A DNA stretch of 64,000 bases from Paenibacillus sp. OVF10. Lineage in GTDB: Bacteria > Bacillota > Bacilli > Paenibacillales > Paenibacillaceae. Each line of letters starts with the position of its first letter. The first letter of the stretch is position 1. The notes beneath the pieces are model-generated. The model worked only from the letters and a program-made list of their open reading frames with translations. It searched no databases and was not told where the DNA came from. The position numbers and the translations under genes are program-made. Positions 26,886-37,337 of this stretch are shown piece by piece. Location: NCBI GenBank assembly GCA_022836915.1, contig CP094668.1, positions 3,844,001 through 3,908,000 on the forward strand. Direction: 5' to 3'.

Positions 26886-28293
26886 ATGGACACATCAGCG
26901 ATAACACAACAGGACCTGCCATTAACCGGAAATCTTGTTATTGATCAAGAAATGTTACGCTCCGTTTTTGCGGGTTGCTCGGACGTTGTATTTCATACAT
27001 TCCAAACTGCGTGTCTTACTTCAGCGTTATGCGTATATTGTGTTGGTGTATGCGATACGGAGCGGTTGGAACGACAGGTACTAACGCCCCTTCAGGAGAA
27101 GGGGATCAAAGCTGCGCAAGTTCCCCTGGCTTCTGTTAAGCAAGTTGAAACGACCACTCAAGCAGTACAGGCCATATTTGAAGGGGAAGCTCTGTTACTG
27201 CTGGACGGTTTAATAGGCGGAACTACATACCCTCTATACCAAGCTGCAAATCGTTCAACGGAAGAACCGTTAGCTGAATCGACCGTGCGTGGTGCACGGG
27301 ATGGGTTCACAGAATCGTTGACCATGAATATGTCTTTACTGCGCAAACGTCTCAAGACACCTGTATTGAAGATTCATACACGTAACATGGGAGATCGTAC
27401 AAACACCAGTATTTCACTTGTATACATGGAGGGGATTATTGATCCCAAACTTGTTAAGGAAGTGGAGACACGACTTGGCGATTTAAAACTCCGAGACGTA
27501 CTGGAGAGTCAGTACATTGAAGAAGGCATTGTTGATCAGCGATATTCACCATTTCCACAGATGATTGCGACGGAGCGCCCGGATGTCGTTGTTTCCAACT
27601 TGCTGGAAGGTCGTTTTGCTATTCTCGTTGACGGAACGCCGTTTACCCTTATCGCGCCAGTGACCATTTTTTCCATGTTACAATCCCCCGAAGATTATTA
27701 TCAAAATGTGTTCATGAGTGTTTTTGTACGCTGGCTGCGATACATTTTTTATTTTATCCATGCTACTTCCATCGGCTTATGTAGCGATTACGACGTTTCA
27801 TCAGGAGATGATTCCTACCGTATTGCTTCTCAGTATTGCTCGGGCGAGAGAAGAGATCCCTTTTCCTGCACTGGTGGAAGCACTCATTATGGAAATTGCC
27901 TTTGAAGCATTGCGTGAGGCTGGCGTCCGGTTGCCCAAGCAGGTCGGATCAGCGGTCAGTATCGTGGGCGCCTTAATTATTGGGCAAGCGGCGACGAGTG
28001 CCGGAATTGTCTCAGCCCCCATGATTATCATTGTGGCGATTACCGGTATCGCTTCTTTCATGATCCCTCGCTATGCTGCCAGCATCGCGACCCGTCTACT
28101 ACGTTTTCCCATGATGTTTCTGGCAGGAACACTGGGACTCACGGGTGTCATGCTGGGAGTCATCTTGGTTGTCATTCATCTAAGCAGTCTTCGTTCATTT
28201 GGAACACCTTATCTCTCACCGGTAGCACCTACGATGGCTAAGGAACTTAAGGATGTATGGTGGCGTCCATCCCCAAGGAACAAACCACACTAG
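26886..28293 (+). CDS. Spore germination receptor subunit A (GerAA family, frameshifted)
   Basis: About 469 residues after joining 26886-27905 and 27718-28293 at the T6 run 27745-27750; two missing T restore the helix RYIFFILSMLLPSAYVAI expected in the family. A soluble N-terminal domain (~240 residues, with RGARDGFTESLTMNMSLLRKRLK and NLLEGRFAILVDGTPF) is followed by a membrane domain with HQEMIPTVLLLSIARAREEIPFPALVEALIMEIAFEALREAG. GerAA-type proteins sit in the spore inner membrane and, with B and C subunits, sense germinants and form a ligand-gated channel. First gene of an A-B-C-D operon. Confidence 0.9.
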
Positions 28294-28334
28294 AACAATC
28301 TACATTTAGAGCAAACAAGGGAGCGGGATTACAT

Positions 28335-29449
28335 ATGTTGACTGACAAAGGGAAAATATCGGTGACTCAATTGGCATTTATGGTCTTTCCCGCCATTCTC
28401 GCAACGGCTATCCTGTCTGTGCCTGGAATTACAATGCACTATGCAGGACATGACATGTGGATGACTCCAATTATAGGTTCTATTGTTGGATTGGCTGCTA
28501 TTGGTATTTCCGTTGGACTTGATCGTCTGTACCCTGGAAAAACACTCATTCAATCCAGTGTATTGATTATTGGTCGGATTCCGGGCAAGTTATTCGGTCT
28601 GATATATATCGCTTTCTTGCCCCACCTGACGGGCTTGATTATTCGGGAATACGGTGAATTCATTGTCAATAATGCACTTCCGCGTACACCTTTGTTTGTT
28701 GTGATGGGTACCATGGTTGTTGTATGTGCGATTAATGTCAGACTCGGGATCGAAGTTGTCGGACGAACCTCTCAGGTGTTTGTTACCCTGCTGATCGTGC
28801 TGCTGGCTTTGATCTTTATATTATTGATTGGTGAACTGAATCCTGCCGAGCTGTTTCCTTTTATGGAGAAGGGTCCAATTCCCATTATTACGGGGGCTGC
28901 TGCACCTGCTGCATGGTTTAGTGAATATATCGTGCTTGCTTTTCTGCTACCTTATGTGAATGAAAAAAACGAATAACCCGGGTCATGCTGGGTTCCCTTG
29001 TGTTTACAACAACTGCAATGACAGTTACCAATCTGTTTTGCCTGTTTTTAATTGGTGATTTGACGGATACATTTGTATTTCCGGTCATGATCGCAGCAAG
29101 ATACATAACCATTGCGGACTTTCTGCAGCATATCGAATCCCTTATTATAGCCATCTGGATTTTCGGTATTTTCGTTAAAATTTCCGTTTTTCTATATATC
29201 TTTGCTACATCAACCGCGGAATGGTTTGGTTTGCGAGACTACAAACCTGTCGTTGGTCCACTTTCGTTCCTGTGTATGGTATTTGCTTACTGGGTTGTGT
29301 CCGGTGGATCCGGTATTTCCAGTTTGGTTAGCGCTTCAGCCAACTTGTATACGATCAGCATTTTATTTATCCTTCCTGCTATGATCTACGGTGTCGCATG
29401 GCTGAAGAAAGGGTGGGCACATTTTCGGAAGAATCGAGCGAGCACCTGA
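28335..29449 (+). CDS. Spore germination receptor subunit B (GerAB family permease-like, frameshifted)
   Basis: Start chosen at ATG 28335 (GGGAGCGGG upstream; it begins MLTDKGKISVTQLAFMVFPAI as in relatives) rather than at 28257. About 371 residues with ten hydrophobic helices of the APC fold. The break is near 28970 where one C is missing, giving PYVNEKNRITRVMLGSLV. The subunit carries the germinant-binding pocket in GerA-type receptors. Confidence 0.87.
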
Positions 29450-29467
29450 TTGATGGGGGAGGAGCAC

Positions 29468-30642
29468 TTGCGAATATATAGAGTACTACTAATGCCAATA
29501 TTGTGTTGTGTGCTTTTAAGTGGATGCTGGGATCGCATCGAAATTAACGATTTGGCTATCGTGCTGGCTACAGGGATAGATTATGAAGATGGCAAAGTAC
29601 AATTGACTTCACAGATTTTCATTCCGCGAAAGGCGAGTGCAGGAGATAGCAGTGGGAGTGGAGGCAGTCCAAGCGGGGTTACAATGATTCGAACAGCGGA
29701 AGGACGTACAATTGCGGAGGCATTGAATCGGTTACAACGTAAAGTTCCCCGGAATATGTTCTGGGGCCACTGCGAAGTCATAATCATTAGTGAGCAAGCC
29801 GGCAAACGCGGTATTCGCGAGTATATCGATTTCTTCCTGCGTTACCCTCAGTTCAGGGAGCATGCATATGTCTTTTCCAGCGAAAAGGCTGCGAAAGATA
29901 TCCTTGCGTTACTTGATCCACTGGAGCGAAGTTCTGCTGAATCGTTGCGTGAGATGGCTAATCTGAAGTTAGGTACACGTGTTACTGCGCTTGAGCTGGC
30001 TAAATCTATTGAAGGTCCGAGCAGTTCCGCCATTTTGTCTCGCATGTTAATCTTACCCCGGAGCCCGATCAGGATAAACTGACAACTACACCATATGTGA
30101 AAGGTCTGAGCTTGTATAAGAAGGATCGCTATGTCAAGACGGTCAAAGAACCACTAAGCGTAGGTGTATTACTACTTGCAAAAGAACTGAACAACATTAT
30201 CATGCCTGTTGAGTTTGAGCCGTTAGAGGGTTCTTTTTCGATAAGACTCATTGAAAATAAAACCTCCTTGAAGCCGCGAATTGTAAACCAACAGTGGAGT
30301 ATGAAGGTCGACATCCAAACCAGGGGAGAAGTGGTGTTAAATACGACGGATGCCAATCTGACTGATCCCGCTGTATTAACTAAACTGGAAAAGGAATGGT
30401 CGGCTAAGCTCACATCTTTGGCTCATGATGCTTTAGTCATGTCCCAGAAAGAGCTGCGCTCCGATTTCTTCAAATTCGCAGTTGAATTCCGCAGATATTA
30501 TCCGAATCAATGGAAAGCGCAGGAGAAGAACTGGGAAACCATCTATCCTGATATGGACGTGGAAGTCAACGTAGATGCACATGTAGTACGTACCGGAAAA
30601 TCAACAGGACCACAGGGGATACCTAATGAGGACGAAAGTTGA
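29468..30642 (+). CDS. Spore germination receptor subunit C lipoprotein (Ger(x)C family, frameshifted)
   Basis: TTG 29468 is preferred because GGGGGAGGAG lies directly upstream; a lipobox (CVLLSGC) and the family hallmark SGCWDRIEINDLAIV follow. One base is missing near 30054, restoring MLILTPEPDQDKLTTTPYVKGL. About 391 residues. The C-terminal half has the Ger(x)C core FFKFAVEFRRYYPNQWKAQEKNWETIYPDMDVEV. Lipid-anchored outer-face component of the receptor. Confidence 0.88.
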
Positions 30643-30686
30643 ACGTAATTTGCTCCTGTTAAAAGCCTGAGAAGAGAGGTGATTGC

Positions 30687-30905
30687 ATGAAACTAGGCTC
30701 AATCCTTGGAATATTGATGCTGGCGACTGCGATAGTGTATGGAGAGTGGAAGAGCAGCAAAGAAAAGCGAGCCAGAATATTGAGCGCGGGAGTTACTGCT
30801 GTGGCAGCAGTGATTGGGATCATTCTTCTCTTTCAGCCCCGTTTGCCTGGTCCTACCCAGTTTGTGAAGCTTGTATTTGGAAGTGTGGATAAATTTATAA
30901 AGTAG
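30687..30905 (+). CDS. Small two-helix protein, probable fourth (D-type) subunit of the germination receptor
   Basis: Intact, 72 residues, AGAGAGGTG upstream, 44 bp after the C subunit. Two hydrophobic helices (GSILGILMLATAIVYG and GVTAVAAVIGIILLFQP) separated by a charged loop. Several GerA-type operons carry a 70-80 residue two-helix D protein at this place; the assignment rests on size, topology and position. Confidence 0.65.
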   Translation: MKLGSILGILMLATAIVYGEWKSSKEKRARILSAGVTAVAAVIGIILLFQPRLPGPTQFVKLVFGSVDKFIK

Positions 30906-30914
30906 GATGATGGG

Positions 30915-30960
30915 AAAAGAAGGACCAAGCTCTGAGTACCAGAGGCGAGGTCCTTCTTTT
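30915..30960. terminator. Terminator of the germination operon, convergent with the GH18-like gene
   Basis: AAAAGAAGGACC ... GGTCCTTCTTTT, a 12-bp perfect stem with a 22-base loop. Confidence 0.78.
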
Positions 30961-30990
30961 ATTTAAGTGAGCTGTATCCAGTCAGAATGT

Positions 30991-32263
30991 TTACTCTTTG
31001 ATTACAGAAGCATTCACGGCATCTTCCATCTTGGTATTGTAGGAACGGAACAGACCCAGACGCCAGAACGCGGCTCCTTTGAGGTCATAACGTTTGGCGA
31101 GACCCAGCTTATCATCAACAGAGGACGGCGTTTCACTGCTTAGACTGATACCGAGCAGAAGTTTATTCTTCGGGACACCGGCCTGTATGGCTAATTGAAT
31201 TGCCTGATCTACAAGACTATTTGGCTCAGGTACCTGAGATTTGGTGCCAACCGGATTATACTGATAGGCCATAATAATAAGATCATCTGCAATAGAGGCA
31301 AGTGTCTTGTAATCATAACCTTTATAAGCACTATTTAGCGGTGGTACCGCCAGAGATAAAGCTGTGTCCTGGGGCAAGGAACTCTTTAATTGTTTCACGT
31401 AAGCATTGAGCAGCTTCTGTTGTTCTGCCGCATCCAGTTTAAAGCCCAGTCCTTCAAAATCCAGAACAACTCCGCCAAAACCATGCTCTGCGACAGCAGC
31501 AGTTATACCTTCAATCGATTTCTGCCGCAGGCTGCTGTCGCTCAGAACTTTGGTCAGTTCGCCGTTTCCGTCCAAAGCATACACCATGAGCTGTGGTTGG
31601 ATCTGCTGATCTGCTGCGTCAGCAACGATGGACTGCGGTGTAATATCACCCGCAGCAGCAGGGAGACGGTATTCATCCCCTTGGAGCGTAAACTGACCTT
31701 CACGATCAATGCGACTCCAGCCAAAGGCTACGGAATTCATGGAAGTAATAAGATCCTTTTCTTGAAAGGATTGCAATGCATAAAAGGCTCTCAGGTGCAT
31801 CTCGCGTTGTGGGGAGATGAGGGAGACCGTCTTGGTTGCCTGATTCCAGCTTACTTGTACACCGAATTGGTTACTGAATGAACTTAGTGGAATAAGTACG
31901 CGTCCCTCCCGCTGGACAGGTGCTGCTGCGAGCGTAACTTTTTTCCATTTACGGTCGCTGTGGTGCTGCCAACTTGTAATAGTACCTCGGTAGTTTGTCC
32001 TTTCACAGTGTTCGTTGCTTTTACAGTCTGTGATTTGCTGTTCCAGGTAATATCGATACCTAGGGCTTCCCCGACCGTCCGAAACGGAACGTAAGTGACA
32101 CCTCTATCAATACGTGGAGCTGCATCAAATTTCAGGGCACATCATCCAATTGAACTGAGATGGCCGGCGCAGCATAGGCTCCACCGATATTGGGGGTACT
32201 TCCAAGGATAGAGAGAGCAATTACAGTAACCGCAGCGATTTTTCCTGCTCTTTTAATAAGCAT
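30991..32263 (-). CDS. Secreted GH18-like protein with copper-amine-oxidase-N stalk domain (frameshifted)
   Basis: Minus-strand gene starting at ATG 32263 (GGAGGACACAAACG upstream), about 424 residues. Breaks lie at GGG 32135-32137 and at T6 31939-31944 (plus-strand coordinates). Signal peptide MLIKRAGKIAAVTVIALSIL, then a copper amine oxidase N-terminal-like repeat domain (IDRGVTYVPFRTVGEALGIDITW; VLIPLSSFSNQFGVQVSW). The GH18-type barrel contains the catalytic-strand motif GVVLDFEGL with its Glu. Such proteins include spore cortex-lytic and cell-wall N-acetylglucosaminidases as well as inactive relatives. Likely acts on cell-wall or spore glycan. Confidence 0.78.
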
Positions 32264-32445
32264 CGTTTGTGTCCTCCAACTCCGTACATAATAGTAGAAT
32301 TATATTTTGAACAGAATCTAGTAATCTAACATATGTAGCATAACAAAATTTTCATATCGTTCCAATATAAGAGTCTGGGATATAGTCATACTGGCTGCAG
32401 GAATCGTAATATACTTTACTATATATTGCGGAAGGAGTGTGCTTT

Positions 32446-32814
32446 TTGCCAAACTCTACAGGCTTTATTTACAATCCAACTTCGGGTGAGACCCAATCCA
32501 CTCAGCTCATCGTGACTTGCATTAATGATTCCCTTAATGTGCCTGTCAGTATTGAGCTGGAAATTTTCAGATGGGACACCACCCAAGCTGCACGCATACC
32601 AATTGGTCATGATCTTTTTGAATTACTTCCCCAAGCGACGAGAAGTTTAATCTATCCACTGATCAATGCGGCGTTTTACGAGGTGCAAAGTGATTATTTT
32701 AGTGCTACAAGTACGATCATCCATGTATACGGTGTTAATTCTACAGGTCAGATCATCCAGCGTGTGCTTCAATCGGAGATGACATTAATTGACCGATTCA
32801 CAAATATCCCTTAA
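32446..32814 (+). CDS. Small beta-rich protein upstream of BNR protein, unknown function
   Basis: 122 residues from TTG 32446 (GGAAGGAG 9 bp upstream); GTG 32437 is the alternative. No signal peptide. The sequence is Thr/Ile/Val-rich (GFIYNPTSGETQSTQLIVTCINDSLN, ATSTIIHVYGVNSTG), suggesting a beta-sandwich. It lies 18 bp before the BNR-repeat gene and is probably co-expressed. In style it resembles small spore-surface proteins, but no family is recognised. Confidence 0.6.
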   Translation: MPNSTGFIYNPTSGETQSTQLIVTCINDSLNVPVSIELEIFRWDTTQAARIPIGHDLFELLPQATRSLIYPLINAAFYEVQSDYFSATSTIIHVYGVNSTGQIIQRVLQSEMTLIDRFTNIP

Positions 32815-32832
32815 AGGAATCGAGGTGAGCAG

Positions 32833-34064
32833 ATGGTAGTTGTGAATATTACCGGGGCTTTGGCAGGCAGTCAATTTGAACCCTCAATTGCAGTTAATAC
32901 GCTGAACCCGAATATCATGTGCGTGGTAGCTGTGGATACCAGTACTGGGCCAACATTGACTGGTTTCTATCGTTCCATTAATGGAGGCAGTACCTGGACC
33001 ACCACTGTGCTTCCTCAACCGGCAGGGTATGCAGGAGCAGAGGCGCCTACGATAGACTATACGTTTCCGAATACCTTTATCGTTACCGTACATTTGTTTA
33101 ACGGGATCAATGATGGGACGATTGCGAGTTATACTTCTTTTGATGATGGACTCACGTGGCAGCCACCGGTTATCGTCCAAGCGGGGTTCGGTACTATTGT
33201 TCATAACGATGAGCCTTTCATAGCTGTTGATCGTTCTCCAGGTAGCCCTTATCGAGGCCATGCATATGTCGGATATACTCCGCTTGCTACGACTTCTTCC
33301 GCTATATTTACGCAAAGGTCTGTCTCTCAGGGGATATCGTGGGATCCACCTGATCGGCAGTCGAATCCCCGAGGAATACACGATCGAGCTGCGCTGGCTG
33401 TTGGATTCTCAGGTCAAGTCTATGCGGGATATATCATTACGGGTCCTGCCAGTCCATCCGCGTTATTACGTATTTCGTACGATGGGGGCATTACCTATCA
33501 ACCTCCTCTTGAAAGACAGGCAACGTTTATTTCATCCGTAGTACCGGCACCTTCGCCTTTACCTGTGCCGAATTATGCTTTTCGAGTGCAGACCAACCTA
33601 AGTCTGGGAGCAGATATTTCCGTTGGACCTAACAGTGGAACCGTGTATGCCGTATGGAATGATGCGCGAGCTGGATATACCGATGTATTACTCAGTGAAT
33701 CTCCTGATGGCCTCCTGTGGTCAGATCCTATCAGTATTACAGGCGCGCCACCAGGTACCCAGAATTTTTTCCGTCGATTACCGTATCACCCTTTGCGGGA
33801 ACAATTAGAGTTATTTATTACACCAATCGAATAGACGGGTTCTTGCTGGACGTTTTTGTGGCAGAATCATTCAATGGAGGTGCGAGCTTCACCAACCGTC
33901 GGATCACAACGACATCCTTTAATCCAAATGGTAACTCTCCAATGCCCACAGTATTGATTGGAGACTATATTACTGCAGCTACATTTGCTCCGGATAACCT
34001 GGCAGCCACCTGGATGGCTACAACGCCGCCTACGGGGAAGCTGGATGTTTATTTTGGGAACTAA
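32833..34064 (+). CDS. BNR/sialidase-like beta-propeller protein (frameshifted)
   Basis: About 410 residues joining 32833-33834 and 33717-34064 at the T6 run 33765-33770. Several BNR/Asp-box-like turns can be seen (YRSINGGSTWTTTVL, TSFDDGLTWQPPVIV, RISYDGGITYQPPL, SESPDGLLWSDPISI), as in exo-alpha-sialidases and other six-bladed propellers. The sialidase Arg triad is not obvious and no signal peptide is present, so a structural or spore-surface role is as likely as glycan cleavage. Neighbouring small proteins are also of surface type. Confidence 0.72.
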
Positions 34065-34078
34065 TTCAATGTAAATTG

Positions 34079-34141
34079 GAACACCCCCATACCTTAATCT
34101 TTATGAACAAACAGATTAAGAGTATGGGGGTGGAGGTGTTC
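34079..34141. terminator. Bidirectional hairpin terminator
   Basis: GAACACC-CCCATAC-TTAATCT is complementary to AGATTAA-GTATGGG-GGTGTTC with small bulges, between convergent genes. Confidence 0.75.
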
Positions 34142-34144
34142 ATT

Positions 34145-34570
34145 TTAATCTGAAACGATAAATCCGTCGAAACTCTCAGGGCCAACACGAACAGTTCCTA
34201 GCAAGTTAGTGGTGATAAATGCACTGTACGTGATCTGTGGAGTTATCGGGGGATTATAGTCATTGGCAGAGAAAACGATAACTTCGGGGACAAGGAGACC
34301 GCTCAGACCGTAAGTGAAGTTTGCGGAGTACACGATCGGATCGGTAGCCACTGTACCTCTAACAATAGTAATTCTTACTTGAAAAAGGGCGAGAGGTAAT
34401 TGCACAGTAATAGTCCCTTTTAGGGAAACTCTGGGGTTGGCACCCGCTCCGGCAGTCTGCAGACCAATCTGGGCGAATAACTGAGGCGTGTTAATCACTG
34501 GAATCGGTATGGAAATGGAATTAAACAACGCAGCATTTTGCGATGATCTTGCATCCAGAAATTGTGTCAA
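34145..34570 (-). CDS. Exosporium-type small surface protein
   Basis: Minus strand, 141 residues from TTG 34570, chosen because GGGGGT lies 5 bp upstream and the longer frame would run into the kinase gene. The chain is beta-strand-rich and hydrophobic-polar alternating (VSLKGTITVQLPLALFQVRITIVRGT, VYSANFTYGLSGLLVPEVIVFSAND, GTVRVGPESFDGFIV), resembling the C-terminal TNF/C1q-like or exosporium proteins of spore formers. No signal peptide. Function inferred from style only. Confidence 0.6.
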   Translation of the reverse strand: MTQFLDARSSQNAALFNSISIPIPVINTPQLFAQIGLQTAGAGANPRVSLKGTITVQLPLALFQVRITIVRGTVATDPIVYSANFTYGLSGLLVPEVIVFSANDYNPPITPQITYSAFITTNLLGTVRVGPESFDGFIVSD

Positions 34571-34610
34571 TATATACCCCCTATCTGTTTCAGATAGAAT
34601 AATATATTCC

Positions 34611-35846
34611 TCATTCAGAGATTTGCATGGACGTTGGTGACACGCTGGAAATATTAAAGACAAACTGACTGCCCAAATCACTGGAATCTTTAAGCCATAC
34701 AACGCCACCCATTAATTCAGCGAGTTGTTTACAGATGGACAGGCCTAGCCCCGCTCCGCCATACTTTCCTGAATTACCATGAATCTGGGAGTAGGATTTG
34801 AACAACAGATCCTGACGATCCTGCGGGATGCCAATGCCCGTATCCTTTATTTCGTAGGATGCATGGAGAGTACCTTCTGTATCAGCAGATACCTCAGTAG
34901 AGATACATACTTCACCTTTCTCCGTAAATTTAAGTGCATTCCCAACAAGATTGATTAGAATCTGACGAACTTTGTGCTGATCGCCCATAAGCATCAGATG
35001 ATCATTAATATTATATTCTGCGTACAACCTGATTCCTTTTTTCTGTGCTTCAGCAGAGAATAATTGTAATACATGTTCTACTGTTTCAGTGACACTATAG
35101 GGTTTGATCTCCAGAGAGATCGCACCAGCTTCTGCTTTGGAGTAGTCCAGAATTTGATCCATCATCGACAGAAGGCTGGCGCCACTTGACTCAATGACAT
35201 TAACATATAACGATTGATCCTCACTCAGTCTGGTCGATTGCAACAGATTGGCCATTGCAAGAACACCATTCATTGGCGTCCGGATTTCGTGGCTGAGAAC
35301 GGCCAGCAAATTTTTCTTTTCTTCAAGCACTTTTGCAGCGGTCTCTTCCGCCTGTTTTAACTGTTGCAGAGTTGTTTCCATCTCAAGAAGACTGGTGAAA
35401 AATGAAGATAAGGAGAGTAGTAAATCCACGTCCTTTTGTTGATAGGAATAGAAATCCTGATCAAATGAGCAAAGGGAGCCGTAAATTTCTCCGTTCTCAT
35501 TATGTATAGGCACACCGACAAATGAGCAGCCACCTACGAATTCGGTTGCGTCCATATGTCTGGTTAATGGATGAGTCAGATTATTATTGATCACCAACGG
35601 ACCTTGGGTATGTTCTGTCACAAGTGCACAGTATGACTCGGCGTTATCAACGACCAGCCCTTCACCTAGGATTAGTTTGTCGCGATTATATACGTTCAGA
35701 ACTTTGGTGGATAGATGATCCAACTGGGCAATACAAAACGTATTTGCAGGAATTAACCTGCTTGCAGTGTCCATAACATTAGCAGCCGAATCATATAATT
35801 TATGTGAGACAATGGATAGTACATCAATGAATTCTGTTTTCAACAT
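34611..35846 (-). CDS. GAF-domain sensor histidine kinase
   Basis: Intact, 411 residues, minus strand, GGAGGAG before the ATG. Residues ~15-150 form a GAF domain (ASRLIPANTFCIAQLDH ... FVGVPIHNENGEIYGSLCSFD). A short helix follows, then HisKA with the phospho-His in LLAVLSHEIRTPMNGVLAMA (~residue 187) and an HATPase domain with N box LINLVGNALKFTEKG, G1 IKDTGIGI and G2 GGAGLGLSICKQL. No membrane segment, so a cytoplasmic sensor. No response regulator is adjacent, making it an orphan kinase. Confidence 0.87.
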   Translation of the reverse strand: MLKTEFIDVLSIVSHKLYDSAANVMDTASRLIPANTFCIAQLDHLSTKVLNVYNRDKLILGEGLVVDNAESYCALVTEHTQGPLVINNNLTHPLTRHMDATEFVGGCSFVGVPIHNENGEIYGSLCSFDQDFYSYQQKDVDLLLSLSSFFTSLLEMETTLQQLKQAEETAAKVLEEKKNLLAVLSHEIRTPMNGVLAMANLLQSTRLSEDQSLYVNVIESSGASLLSMMDQILDYSKAEAGAISLEIKPYSVTETVEHVLQLFSAEAQKKGIRLYAEYNINDHLMLMGDQHKVRQILINLVGNALKFTEKGEVCISTEVSADTEGTLHASYEIKDTGIGIPQDRQDLLFKSYSQIHGNSGKYGGAGLGLSICKQLAELMGGVVWLKDSSDLGSQFVFNISSVSPTSMQISE

Positions 35847-36009
35847 ATTGATTTGACTCCTCCTGATTGTAGAAATTCGTTGTGCACTGTATTCAGTATA
35901 TATGAATTCGAAGAATCGATCATGTATGGTTTTGACAGTGGAAGACGGAAATGAGAAAATATAATGCTGTGCAACATGTATATATTAATAAAGTTTTGGA
36001 GGCAAATCA

Positions 36010-36317
36010 ATGAATCAGCGTTTTCGAATTACCCGATCCTTGCAAGATAGTAATGCCGAACAATCCATCTCGCTGGAAGAGTGCAAACTCTACTTCGAAT
36101 CCCAACCCGATTTTACCTATTCACCGGTTCTTAACATTGTAGGAGCAGAGAGCACCATGACCATCGAGGGGACTTTTTTATGTGGGACCTTGAGGGTGCA
36201 CAGATTGCTTTTCGTTTGTACATGGGGGATCTGTATGTAGCTATTTCTAACGAAGCTATTGTACCCAAAATGATTGAGATTGCAACGGAACTACGTGCAG
36301 ATATCGTTGAAGGATAA
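36010..36317 (+). CDS. Small conserved-looking protein, unknown function (frameshifted)
   Basis: ATG 36010 after TTGGAGG. About 102 residues: MNQRFRITRSLQDSNAEQSISLEECKLYF, then a break in the G4 run 36168-36171. One added G gives EGDFFMWDLEGAQIAFRLYMGDLYVAISNEAIVPKMIEIATEL to a stop at 36317. Soluble, acidic, with no recognised motif. It is transcribed divergently from the GAF kinase. Confidence 0.6.
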
Positions 36318-36408
36318 GAAGTAGAGAACTAGAGTTTGATAAAAATATAATCATGTTAGTTGTAGTATGCTTTAGACATTCCTGTAAAAATGAGACTAAA
36401 GATTCATT

Positions 36409-36445
36409 TATATTCCATATGTTAGATTGTAATATATGGAATATA
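36409..36445. promoter_or_regulatory. 12-bp inverted repeat upstream of the lipase gene
   Basis: TATATTCCATAT (36409-36420) and ATATGGAATATA (36434-36445) are perfect complements separated by 13 bp, 27 bp before the lipase start. This could be an operator or a 5' mRNA hairpin close to the ribosome binding site. Confidence 0.45.
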
Positions 36446-36471
36446 AAACATTTTACAGGAGAGTGATTGAA

Positions 36472-37077
36472 GTGAAAAAGACCAAATTAATACTTGTTGT
36501 ATTCATGAGTATGATCCTTGCCTTATCAATAACTGGAATAGGATCGAGTTCAAAGGCTTCTGCAGCTACGGCGCGTACACCCATTGTATTGGTACATGGA
36601 TTGACCGGTTCAGATAGCAATTTTACAGCAATTGAGAGTTATTTACGTAGCCAAGGGTGGACAAGAGACGAACTATTCGCGATTGACCTTCCTAGCAAAC
36701 AAGGAAACCAGCTGTTGAACTCCGCAGCAATTAGTCGATTCGTAGATGATGTTCTAAACCAAACGGGTCACACGAAAGTGAATATTATAGCTCATAGCAT
36801 GGGCGGAGCTAATAGTCTCTATTACATACTTAACCGTGGAGGCGCTTCCAAAGTGGACAAGTTGATTACCCTTGGCGGGGCTAATCGATTGACCACAACG
36901 ACAGCTCCGAGTGGAATAAAGGTGACTTCGATCTATTCCACCAGTGACACGATTGTGTCCCCGGTACTTTCCCGGTTGAACGGGGCGAACAACGTTTCGG
37001 TTTCCCTCGTATCCCATATCGGTCTGCTGTTTAACTCACGGGTGAATGCCCTGATCAAAACTGCGTTGAATGAGTAG
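36472..37077 (+). CDS. lipA: Secreted triacylglycerol lipase, Bacillus LipA-like (family I.4)
   Basis: Intact, 201 residues from GTG 36472 (CAGGAGAG upstream). Signal peptide with AKA-like end (KASAA) followed by RTPIVLVHGLTGSDSNF. The nucleophile elbow is the Bacillus variant AHSMGGAN (Ala replacing the first Gly of GxSxG), the catalytic Asp lies in IYSTSDTIVSP and the His in SLVSHIGLLFN. The small lid-less fold and length match LipA/LipB of B. subtilis. Hydrolyses glycerides outside the cell. Confidence 0.9.
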   Translation: MKKTKLILVVFMSMILALSITGIGSSSKASAATARTPIVLVHGLTGSDSNFTAIESYLRSQGWTRDELFAIDLPSKQGNQLLNSAAISRFVDDVLNQTGHTKVNIIAHSMGGANSLYYILNRGGASKVDKLITLGGANRLTTTTAPSGIKVTSIYSTSDTIVSPVLSRLNGANNVSVSLVSHIGLLFNSRVNALIKTALNE

Positions 37078-37128
37078 CTGAACATACAAAATGTGCATTC
37101 TTTCATACTATATTAATGATTGACTTGA

Positions 37129-37160
37129 ACACGACTGACCACTTAGGGCAGTCGTGTTTT
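37129..37160 (+). terminator. Rho-independent terminator after the lipase gene
   Basis: ACACGACTG-accacttaggg-CAGTCGTGT followed by TTTTC. Confidence 0.82.
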
Positions 37161-37337
37161 CGTATTACCCGGAACAACTTTAATGAAGTCTTGTTCCCAG
37201 CGTTCCACTCGAACCCCATGATCATCCGATATATGTAAATAAAAACAATATAATACCAGAGGAAGTATAGGAAGAATTACTGTAAACTGTCAAAGGCAAC
37301 AGCCTATCATCTGACATCATGAGGAGACAGCAAGAAT

